Shown: piece after piece, positions 28,526 to 64,000 of the stretch
Position numbering within the stretch: position 1 is the stretch's first letter
Layout: every line of letters begins with the position of its first letter
From: Glandiceps talaboti
Lineage: Eukaryota > Hemichordata > Enteropneusta > Spengelidae
Direction of reading: 5' to 3'
Assembly (NCBI RefSeq): GCF_964340395.1
Contig: NC_135554.1
Span: 17,481,592 to 17,545,591 of the forward strand
DNA: 64,000 nucleotides
Notes under the pieces: generated by a model
Database searches by the model: none
What the model was told of the DNA's origin: nothing
What the model saw: only the letters and a program-made list of their open reading frames with translations
Translations under genes and position numbers: made by a program

Positions 28526-29565
28526 ATAATTTGCATAAATAAATAAGCTTTGGTAATTAGACTATATCAGTTCTTAAATGCAATTTCGAATTCAATATAA
28601 TTTGGCACATACATCAACCATAACAAAGCACACATATTCTATGAAGCCTGTTGGTATAGTTGTATTTTGAATGATTTAATGTGCATAATTAATACTTTTT
28701 GTTGGAGCAATAACCAATGGTCTGCCCTTTAATACGGAAGGCATTCAGTTTAAATCTGGTCTTTGTGGTGTGTTGTTGATGTTTATAATATTCTGTTATC
28801 TTGTATGTTCCAATCAGCTGTTTCTCCGTTTTCTTACATTCTATGCCACTGATTAATTTCTTCTCATGACACACTGCCTACTTCACTTTTGAAAGAAGTG
28901 TTGTTTTCACTTCATATAAATCCACACTACCGTCAATCTCACACACAGACACGTGTACCATTTCATGACTGAATCTACATTCCAGCTTTAACTAATCTGC
29001 TAGGTGCCTGCCTCAATGGTTTGAAGGCAAAATATGACGACGAACATCAAATATAGGGACTACGTGACCATCCTTTATGTGGATTATGTTTGTAAATCCT
29101 TCTTTCCAAATTAATTACGTCTAGCTGACAACTTCAAACGTCTTACGGAAAGTCTACGTTTCTATATGAAGCTGATTATCTACGTTGTTATAAGAATGTA
29201 TCAATTTCCACAGCCGAGAAGGCAAAATTAAATCTTCGCTGATTGACAGGTGTATAGTGAATATCACATGCGTCACGTTTCTATAACAACCATTTTCAAT
29301 GACGGGGGAATAAACAAATATCATCCTAGTCGTGTTAAATGCGTTAAAACATATTGTGCGAGGACCACACAATCATTTATAAAGTAAACGTTTTCCAGCA
29401 TCTCTTCAATCTGGCATGTAATACGAGCTTGGGGGCAATAAAGCAATAGATAACATACATACACAAATTAAATGATGGCATTTGGAGAAATGCCCCTCAG
29501 AGTAAACGTGTTTATTGAAACGAAAACGAATCATTTTGTGTCAGTGACATTGGCTTTTTACTTAT
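28526..29565. other. No gene seen
   Basis: Unique sequence with no recognisable exon. Confidence 0.5.
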
Positions 29566-29897
<332 letters not shown>

Positions 29898-31015
29898 ATT
29901 CTCCTAACTTCTCTCCTGTCCACCACATCTGCGTTTAAAGGTGGAAAAAGTGAAACGACAGTAATGTTATATTTGTAATGTTATCACCATGCGTGGAAAG
30001 TAATAAACTTGTGTAAGTTTAAAATATGATATATGGTTACCATTTCTTTTCACCCGTTCGTCATTTCACCACGATAAGGGGTTATGAAATATTACAGATT
30101 TTTTAGGGCCTCTCCAAGATCTGTGGAATTGTATACAAAGTAATGACATTACACGTTTGATTTATGTTCTTTTTTTCATGTTTAAAAATACCCATTAGGT
30201 ACATATTTAAATGATAAAACACTTGGTATACAAAACTGAACATGCTTTACATTATATCTGATATAATTTGTTGCTTTCGGAAAATTCATTTTACTCGATC
30301 ACAACAAAACTTGATGTCTAGGCCTATATATAGTTGTACCTATTAGATTTCTGATAAATCTCATGAAATCAAAATTTAAAAAAGCGTAATGATTCTTTAG
30401 CTAAGGAGCCCTAACAAAGATTGCTAGCTTAGGGGGTCGAGTATAGAAGAGATTGTCGGTATCGGTATAGCAGTTGTGAACTCCTTGTTAGTGATTCGAT
30501 CCGGACTACGCTTGTGGCAGTGACGTCAAATATACACATTATTTTTCCGTCCAGTATTGAATAGTAATCATAAAAAATGGATTGCTTCAAATCCTTGTTT
30601 TTCATAAACGTCAGAAGCCGGATTAATCCTGAGCCATGGGACAACGAAACAATATTGATCGGTTAAATTAGTCGATTCATGAAATGGTGTCACAGCTTAC
30701 TTCAGGGAGTAGATATTGAAACTTTGTAGAAAATTGAAAATAACGAGTGCGGCTTGTTTAAGCTGTGTCTTGTTGTAGATCATGTCAAAATTGGCTTTCT
30801 TGTACACTGGTCCATATGTTAGCTTGTTTCAACTCATCCGTGATTGTGCATGCTTCTTTTCGATTTAACGTCAGTACATACGCAAAGTATCCGCATGTCA
30901 TGAGAATATGTGGTATTTCCAATTTATTTATGAAGTCTAGTCAATGTTTGTGGTCTTTATAGTTCTAACTTTGTAGAAGATGGAGATATGTACAAATATG
31001 TATAAAATGGTGAGG
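29898..31015. other. No gene seen
   Basis: Unique AT-rich sequence. A CRE-like TGACGTCA lies near 30522. Confidence 0.5.
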
Positions 31016-31019
31016 TGGA

Positions 31020-31188
31020 AGAAAGGCAAAGTCAGATAGATGGACAGATAGATGGACACAGAGACAGAGTCAGAGAGAGAGACAGACAGACAGACAGGCA
31101 GACAGATATAGACAGAGACAGAGAGACAGACAGGCAAGCAGGCAGGCAGATGCGCGCGTGTGCACGCACACAGGCATACATACATACA

Positions 31189-31220
<32 letters not shown>

Positions 31221-31313
31221 CATACATACATACATACATACATACATACATACATACATACATACATACATACATACATACATACATACATACATACATA
31301 CATACATACATAC
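31020..31313. repeat. (GACA/GATG)n then (CATA)n microsatellite
   Basis: Irregular gacaga units, GGCA, cgcgcg and a long CATA block with one TATA slip near 31217. Confidence 0.96.
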
Positions 31314-31761
31314 AGAAGAAATCTTTTCATTACCACTGCGTAGTAGACTATATTAAATTTGTGTATTTCCGATATCAACCTAACACCGAGGTGCAATTTA
31401 CGAGCTAGTAAGGGTAGGCTATTTCGGAAAATTGCTTCTGCGTAGAGTGAAATTAAATATGAGTGAACTCACCGACATTATACATATAATGATTTAAATT
31501 GCAAGTTGGGGGTACTTAGTATTGGGTAACACGTAACAACTTCTTATATCGCTATAAGGAATCTGTTGAGATATATTTCCACATTTGAATACCAATAATT
31601 GGAGTTTAAACACCCGGGACTAACTCATTAAACAAATCAGTTTATACCGTAATTCGAAATTACGTAGCGTATACCTCAATCAGTTCCTGAAGTCGAAGAA
31701 TAATTGCATACTAAGTAATTATGTGATGGTAATATCGTGATAAATATATCATACAATCCTA
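31314..31761. other. No gene seen
   Basis: Unique AT-rich sequence, no exon. Confidence 0.5.
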
Positions 31762-32189
31762 CAATGAAATTCAGATGAACAGCATGAAAGCAATAGACAC
31801 TACTGTGATTTTCAAGATAAACTCAATTGATAAGGCCCCTGTATATAAACAATTCTTCAATTCAAACAATCAACGCCAAGTGTGGTGTCTGATAACAGGA
31901 TGCAGTAAAATACAACGCCAATATCTAGACTGAGTTAAGCTGACCTACCAAGAAACACTATTTTTTATAGACAATCTTGCAATACAATGGATTGAACCAT
32001 AGACTGCGATTGAACACAAGACATCTATTTTACACCCTCCTGTTATCAGATACCACACTCGGCATTGATTGTTTGAATTGGTCTTTCCAAACAGTGTAAT
32101 TTTTATATTCAGGGTCCTATCCATTGAGTTTATTTTGAAAATCACAGTTACGTCTATTCCTTTCACACTGGTCATTTGAATTTCATTGT
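31762..32189. repeat. Inverted duplication with coding-looking arms
   Basis: The left arm (31762-31910) and the inverted right arm (32027-32189) match over about 150 bp (for example GATTTTCAA.ATAAACTCA). In the left arm a 52-codon frame runs 31775-31933 on plus; in the right arm a 76-codon frame runs 32175-31945 on minus. Both start at equivalent ATGs and share TVIFKINS and NSNNQ..VW.LITG. Their main length difference is 12 bases, which keeps frame. The product is unrecognised. Confidence 0.75.
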
Positions 32190-32234
32190 ATATGGTTGTA
32201 CAACTGTACCTGTACAGAACTGTAACTCTAGATA

Positions 32235-33135
32235 TGTGAACACATGACTGGTGTTACAGATGTACACGCAGAACTGTGGTATTACAGATGTACACGCAGG
32301 AATGTGGTGTTACAGATGTACATACCGGTCTGTGGTATTACAGATATCGATGTACACACAGGACTGTGGTATTACAGATATACATATACGACTGTGGTAC
32401 GTATTACAGATCTAGAAGTACATACTGGTCTGTGGTATAACAAATGAACACATGGGACTATTGTATTACACATGTACACACAGAACTGTGGTACGTATAA
32501 ATTACAGATGTACATACTGGTATGTGGTATTAGAAATATACACGGCAATGGGATATCACAGATGTACACACGGGAATGCGGTATTACAGATGCACACACA
32601 GGACTATGTACACATGCTCACACGGGACTGGTGTACCACACAGGTACACAGCATTGGGGTATTCATATGTACACACAGGACTGTGGTACCTCAAATGTAC
32701 ATACATGACTTGGGTACAATACATTTACACAGCAATGGGGTATTAGGCCTACAGGTTTACACACAGGACTGGGCTATTACAAATGTACACACAGGACTGT
32801 GGTACCACACATGTACATAGTCCTGCTTGGGAATTGCAGACGGTGCACGGGTCTGGATTACTGACATACTCTGTAAGCAAGCAGGACTAACATGTACACA
32901 ACAATGGGGTAATACTATGATGTAGACACAGGACAGTGGTATCACAGATGCATTCAGAGGCTTCCAGGGGACTGTGATATCTCTGCACAGGACTGTGCAC
33001 GTGGTATTACATGATGTATATACAGGGTTGTGGTATTAGAGATGTAGAAGTGAATGGGGTATTCTGATGTAGACACATACAGGACTGTGGTAACACCACA
33101 CATCAATACATGTACACAGGAATGGGGTTTTATAG
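32235..33135. repeat. About 30-bp degenerate minisatellite (left part)
   Basis: Irregular units built on gatgtacacacaggactgtg and gtattaca, many copies, with spacing variable by a few bases. The same motif resumes at 35605..35790, so the array appears split by the 33.14-35.6 kb insertion. Confidence 0.88.
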
Positions 33136-33139
33136 ATGA

Positions 33140-33352
33140 GATGTACCCCGGGGCGGTACCAGTGGCCAGCTCTGGCAGGGATGTGTGGCCAGGGCTGCAA
33201 ACCCAAAGCTCCATTTAGACCCACATTGACCAAAAAATTAATACCCCATTTTAGGGAGCCGTCATTATTTATGGCCGGGGGGGGTCGGAGAAATTTAGGG
33301 GGGGGGTTCACTTAAAAATTGGAGATGGCCGGGGGGGGGGGGGGGGCTACTC

Positions 33353-33426
<74 letters not shown>

Positions 33427-35604
33427 TAGGGGGGGGGCTACTCAAAAATTTGTTCACAAAACTTCTGTACACGAAAATGGTGAGTAAACTGTAACACCAA
33501 ATAAAATTTTATTGTCAAAATTTCTGATAAATGAAAAATATGGTATAGAAAATACACAAATTGTCAAAATTTCTGATTATTGAAAATTATATTCCAGTGA
33601 ATTTTGTCATCCCTCAACATTATTTCTGATAGTGTACACTATTATTGCAGATGACATACATCGGCACCAAAACCCTGTGTAAATTTAATTCAATTTTACT
33701 TTTCACCATCTGCAAATTCACTGGCAAATTCACTGGCAAAACTGTAAAATAATAACAATAATGCACGCCCTGCCAATCCATAATGGACTCAAGCAAACTT
33801 TGCACTCCATAATGTACTTGGCTGTCGCCTCGCACAATTATGTCATGCAAAGGTTGCTTTTGCCCAGTATCGGCTGGCAGGGTGTGCATTATTGTCTAAA
33901 TATATAGAAAATGCAATCCCTGAATCACAGTTTTGTAGGATGTCATGTGGCCTGATAGAATTGTTGCAGTACATGTACTGGCATAAGATCTCACAGAAAT
34001 GAGAAAACACTGCTATTGCGGATTCCCTTAACCCTTTCTGTACTGGAGAAGAATATGAAACAATACGGATAATCGATTTGTAAATGTAGTAATACTACAT
34101 CATCAGGAAGTAATATTTCTCAATCTAAAATCAAGTTGATATATGGAAAAAAACTTGCAGACTAACAAGAAATGTTGCCTTAAAAAAATGGCGGGAGAGT
34201 TTTCAGTACTGAAAGGGTTAATAGCCGACAGATTAAATTAAGTACCAAGTGATAAACACCTTTGTTTGCTGTGTATAAGAGTCTAGTTGCTAATATTAGT
34301 ATTATGACAAGACCATGGTAACTGTGGTATACATGTACAGGGTACATGGTTTCAAATTGTTATAAGGCTCAAAAACAAAGCACAAAACAGTGTCAGTGTT
34401 TTACAAGGAGTAAAATAAAAGGAGACATGTCTGAAACTCGTGTGTAAGATACAATAATGAGAAATGGCATGAAATGGCATGAGACAGCTATAGGAAATTT
34501 AACCATATGTTTATAGCTGTTACCATACTGGGAAGCAGTTGATATTGAATCAGTTTCTGAAAGATTTGCCTTTTTAAATACCTTGAAAAAATGGATGAGG
34601 CAATACAGCACACTTATGCCAAACAAGTGTTTGTCTACACTGTTTAGGTGAAACTAGTTAACTGCATCAAAACATGTGCAGTTGACTGAATTGGAGTACC
34701 AAGATTGCCAGCTCAAATACTATAGTGTATCTAAAATGTTAATCCCTGTCTGTTTTTGAAATCTCCTGTACTGTAAAAACAATACATCCCAGCTTTCCAT
34801 TTTTTTTTTAAATCATTCACTTTAAACTTCTGTAAATACCTCTTTATCATATTTCTTTTTATATATGAACACAACATCTGAATATAAATTATGAGAAATA
34901 CATAAATGTAACTTTTATAAATAACAAGTGATAAATATATGAAACATTTTAAACATATATAAGTCCTATAGTCAGTAACAATATTGGCCTGTCATATGGA
35001 CGGCATATTATTATGACCTGGTATGACATATTGCAAGAAATAATGTGAATTGGATTATTGCACACTGAAAAAAATAAATAAAAGACTGTGGCCAATACAA
35101 TAAATGTAACATATATACAGGTATAAAGTTTTGTTCTGTTTTTTTCCTACACAAGAGTGGATAGCAAAATCTGATTTGACATGGGGACATGGTGGGGGGG
35201 GGGTCATCCAAATTTCTGATGTCAGGGAGGGGGGGGGTCATATTTTACAGAACAATTCCTCCGACCCCCCCCCGCCATAAATAATGACGGCTCCCTTAGA
35301 CCATTACTGGGTTTTTAAAAGATGAAAGTTTAGACCTAAATACATTTTCCTTAGGAGGCAACCGTTATTTTGGGGCAATTGATGGCAGTTATCAGTGATT
35401 TGGTAAAGGACAATGCACCACGTGCACATTTTAGAGCCAGGAAAATAACAAATAATGCTGAGTAGACCCCGTTTTAGACTCTTTAGCTTGAAAAAAACAG
35501 ACCCCAATTTAGCCCAAAGGGCTAGAAAGCGCACCCCAAAGGGCGGCACGTATAAATATACTCCGATAAGGGGAGTAACCCCCCCCCACAGGGGGGGGTA
35601 TACC
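33140..35604. mobile_element. Insertion with inverted ends inside a minisatellite
   Basis: The stretch between the two halves of the minisatellite carries ggagccgtcattatttatgg at 33256-33275 and its inverse at 35273-35292, each next to a G/C-run and tcggag / ctccga. These look like terminal or subterminal inverted repeats of a roughly 2-kb element (33254..35294). The flanking pieces (33140-33250 and 35295-35604) look like other repeat fragments, including a segment rich in accccaaa and agaccccg. No transposase was seen inside. The interior holds GA and G runs (33290-33440) and AT-rich sequence. Confidence 0.55.
33322..33440. repeat. G run, (GA)n, G run
   Basis: Two copies of ggggggg.ctactcaaaaat flank about 60 bp of GA, inside the 33.1-35.6 kb insertion. 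Confidence 0.95.
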
Positions 35605-35790
35605 CATGGTGGTATCACAAATGCATTCAGAGAACTGTGGTATTACATGTGTATATAGGGCTGTTGTATACACAGGACTATCACAGTTATATGTACACGT
35701 ACATGTCGTAGTTGCATGCGGTACAGTATTACAGATGTGTACACACCTACTACAACTGTGGTATTGTGTGCACACAGGAGGGTGGTAGCA
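35605..35790. repeat. About 30-bp degenerate minisatellite (right part)
   Basis: Contains the same aactgtggtattacatgtgt, ggactatcac and gtacacac motifs as the array at 32235..33135. This fits a single array interrupted by an insertion. Confidence 0.75.
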
Positions 35791-37094
35791 CAGATATGTA
35801 CATTGTGGTAGCCTACAGGAACTTATCTACCAGGTGTAACTTGAAAGTCGGGATGTGTCGAGTATTGAATGCGTTGGCTGAAAGGTTTCGCTACTAGTTT
35901 TTTATACCGTGTGAAAACGGATTATCGCTAGTAAGCTTGCAGTCGTACTTAATTTTATATTTCTCATGACCCGCCCGACCCCATATTTCTTCAATCTGGC
36001 AACACCAACAAATAACAATCTGACGCCCTCTACGACAGGATTCGAAAACAAATCCCAACATCGTTGATTGTAAGATGGCCATCCCATTTGATTTCACAAA
36101 ATGGTTCCAGTTTCCTTCTGACTTTAATTGTCATTTCTAAGTCATTCGAATAGTTAAATTATGATTATGAACTGACAGTACTACCAACATGTGCACACGG
36201 GTTTTTTTAACCGACAGAACGACCAACCGACCGACCGACCAGCTGTTACCACATGAGAAAACATAGAATTAAGTATTAAAGGCGTCCCAAGGGCGACCCT
36301 TTATGTCTTTATGGAAAAACCTCAAATGATATGGGTAGATCGATCGGTCGGTTTTTACTGTACAAAGACTGGCGTGGTGCTCGGCTAACTGTCATGTCAG
36401 ATATGGAAAAACCAGGACCTGGTGAAGTAAAGCCTACGAGTGACTGCTTCGGCACATCGCTCAGCGTGTTATTATTAACATACGCAAGTAGGAAGACATC
36501 AGAAAAATTATATAGGATACATGAAGTAAAATGTTAAAGAAGGGGTTCAGTCGAGGATTTAGTACACCAATGAAAGAAATCAGCGGGTGGGGATAATTAG
36601 AGGGGGGAGGGGAGGTTGGGGTCCGGTCCGTGTCAACTTGAAAATTATATTCAGCAATTTATTTTAAATGAGGAGTATATTGTTGCCGAGACTTTGTATG
36701 TGACGGATACATTCGAACTTCACTCATATGTATGTAATAAAGTCGGGGGTGGGGGGTGGGGGGTGGGGTGGTAACGTCGGAAGTTAGTAAAAAAAATTCT
36801 ATTTTAGCAGACAATGATCAGTCTATTCTGAAAGGTATGACTTATTATTTTTACTATCGTATGACAAATTATACTACAAATCCCAACCCTTTTCGACATG
36901 GAAGTTCTGTTTCAGCCTGTTTTATCAGTACTTTTTTTTGGTAAATCAGACAATGGTAGTTTGCATATATGACTGTGAAATTTTGGACAAATCTTCACTA
37001 ACAACTTTCATTCAAACATTCACAACCAAAAAAGACAATGAGGACATTTCATTAACAGCACACCATATATATTCCTCTTCATGTAATTTCTACA
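35791..37094. other. No gene seen between satellite and GAK 3' end
   Basis: Contains G-rich tracts (36600-36625, 36744-36772) and (CCGA)n/(TCGG)n stretches near 36225 and 36345 in opposite orientation. An open frame at 36331-36537 is unsupported. Confidence 0.45.
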
Positions 37095-38597
37095 AATATT
37101 TTATTTTCTTTTATTGACAATGGTATTGAATGAACACTTGAAACACATGTACATGAGCTAAAAAGAAAAATCACAAACCAAAAAAAATATTGACTGTGTA
37201 TTGCACAGGAGAGAGATGTGCTGTCAACTGCAGCAAAACATCTTTTTTATTAATGGAATCACACCTTTTTAATTTCATTCTTTTACAATACTAATTTGAA
37301 CAATGGACATACATTCTTGCATTGCTTTTCTTTGATGAAATTTCAAATCTTTAACACAGCGATTTTATATCATACAATATACATTTCGCTACGACAAAGG
37401 CACCAAATAAACGAATGTATAATTTTCACACACACACGAAAGGCGTTGAGATGTTCCTGTTCATTCAGTGAGACACATTGTGTGCTTACTACCAGAATAC
37501 CGTGTCACAGATTAATTGCAGCAGGGTTTACATTTCACTCTTTTTTTTTTACCACTTCAGTTGTTTTAATTTCAAACTTTTTTTCAGAAGCAATGAAAAG
37601 TATGCTAAATTAAGAATATCATAGCATTCTTTGACATAGATCTTTAAAAAGATTGGTGAGATAAGTGAGCTTAAAAACCCATCACAATAACCTATGGTTT
37701 TGTAGGACACACGCTCTGCAAATAGCGCCATCTAGTGACAGCTTTGCAGCAAAATCACAATTTCAAAGATTATGCCAGTGTATCACCAGAGGGTGCTAGT
37801 GATCAGTCACGTGAACATGATTAGATATGCTATTTAAACAGTGGCTGTACACGATTTCTTTATAAAGTTATACACTATGAACACAGACTGACAAATTCCT
37901 TTACAAAGTTACCACCAGTCTGCTACCGTTCAGACTTTTCTCTCTAATTTCTCTTACGTTTTTTTTTCATCCTAAAACTTGCATACATTCAGTTTTTACA
38001 ATGTAAATATGGTGCCCCGAGATGGTGGCACCAAAATAAAAATGGAATGAACAGATTATTTGACTACCAATGAAAATAGCTAATTCATCGATAATAAATT
38101 AGTGTTAGTTCCTTATTAGTATTACCTTAGACACGCATTGATAAATTACTTATTTTGAATTATCGGGGTGAAGGAAGGGTTCAAGCTCCAACATGAATAC
38201 TGTATTACTGATTACAATATGGCTTAATTAAGAACACAAAAGAGTAATCAGTTCACCATTAAAATGTTAAAACCTTCAACTAAAACTTCAGGAAATATTT
38301 ACAGATATCCTCATCAAGAAAAGTAAACCAATTAATGAGAATCAGCCTCAGACATTTCATTCCAAAATTAAGATGATCTAAAAAATAAAGATAGCAGTAA
38401 AATATTAACCTATACATGTTTTCATACTCGTAGCGGTTTTTGACTTTGGTGTGTGCTTTTTTTAAAAGTGATTACCAGTATATACCAATGCCTCAGAGTA
38501 GATTTCCTAAGAAGTCAAGTCAGATAGTCTAAATATGTTTTGGTATAGTTCATCCTGCAATAATCTGTGTTAGTCTTCACCAGAGTAGAGGGCTGCT
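37095..38597 (-). other. Probable GAK 3' UTR
   Basis: AT-rich non-coding sequence follows the GAK stop. Minus-strand AATAAA signals occur near 37246-37251 and at 37100-37115, so the transcript may end around 37.1-37.2 kb. The extent is inferred only. No coding potential is evident. Confidence 0.35.
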
Positions 38598-63646
<25,049 letters not shown>

Positions 63647-63900
63647 GTTGACAGATGTGTACTTGCCACCCAGGGGGTTTCTCCGTCTTTATCTACCGGT
63701 ATCTTGCACGAGGGTGTTTTCCGAGCTCCTTTACTGTCAGCGTAGCCAGTGACGTCAAATGCGGATATAGCCTCGTTTTCGTTTACATTAGTGCCCTCAC
63801 TCTTTCAGCAGCAACGTGTTTGTTTCTTTCGTTTTTATTATTTGTGGCGCTCACAATCGAAACTTCGTATTGGGTGACTCAATAATTCTCCAGAGAATTA
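63647..63900 (-). promoter_or_regulatory. Presumed GAK promoter / 5' UTR with CRE
   Basis: The region directly upstream of the GAK start ATG is less AT-rich than its surroundings. A perfect palindromic CRE, TGACGTCA, lies at 63750-63757, about 104 bp before the ATG. CREB/ATF family proteins bind this motif. The transcription start was not located. Confidence 0.45.
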
Positions 63901-64000
63901 TGTAATACTAATGGAATATTACGTCGTAATCATTCATTTGTTATCAGTTACAATCGGTAAACTACCCCAGGCTGATAAATATGCACAGATTATTGGAGTG

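Noticed and set aside
35304-35618. 104-codon minus-strand frame (YPPLWGGVTPLIGVYLYVPP)
   Set aside because: Lies in repetitive insertion-flank sequence with C/G runs; more likely a translated repeat than a gene.
36331-36537. Possible first exon of a plus-strand gene (MSDMEKPGPGEVKP...)
   Set aside because: The peptide is not recognised, and no downstream exon could be found on plus; nothing else supports it.
63655-63885. Divergent plus-strand ORF upstream of GAK
   Set aside because: Hydrophobic chance frame in the promoter region with no recognisable family or downstream exon in the window.

Overview
The window is animal (metazoan) nuclear DNA. It is AT-rich by eye, contains a multi-exon gene with GT-AG introns, and is unusually dense in micro- and minisatellites and small foldback/MITE-like elements. 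I cannot name the species. The single recognisable gene and the repeat style fit a bilaterian, probably marine, invertebrate. There is no bacterial, phage or viral gene content.

The left 37 kb (1..about 37000) is intergenic as far as I can see. It contains no exon I can defend. It is dominated by long tetranucleotide blocks (CATA, CTAT, CTGT/GACA), trinucleotide blocks (GTT/GCT/GAT and CTA), a remarkable mosaic of related pentanucleotides (20617..21096), a 36-bp minisatellite (22783..23345) and an approximately 30-bp minisatellite (32235..33135) split from its continuation (35605..35790) by a roughly 2.4-kb insertion with inverted ends. It also holds several dispersed elements: an inverted pair of coding-looking arms at 31762..32189, a 432-bp MITE at 25983..26414, and relics carrying the CGAAACGT motif of Penelope-type retroelements.

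The right 25 kb (38598..63646, minus strand) is one complete gene, the cyclin G-associated kinase / auxilin orthologue (GAK). I could join 23 coding exons with matching splice phases into a 1378-residue reading frame. It has an N-terminal NAK-family kinase, an inactive PTEN-like domain, a C2 domain, a long disordered region with DPF and DLL/DLF motifs, and a C-terminal J domain with HPD. The combination predicts a protein that phosphorylates adaptor subunits, binds clathrin and adaptors, and recruits Hsc70 to uncoat clathrin vesicles. The presumed promoter (63647 upward) contains a perfect CRE.

The most unusual structures lie inside GAK introns. The 3' end of exon 11, including its splice donor, is amplified into a 57-bp tandem array with six extra consensus donors (48520..48975). 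The exon 5 donor region shows a similar, older single duplication. Intron 14 holds a 29-unit, 38-bp minisatellite in which nearly every unit carries the canonical POU octamer ATTTGCAT. Several MITE-like palindromes sit in other introns.
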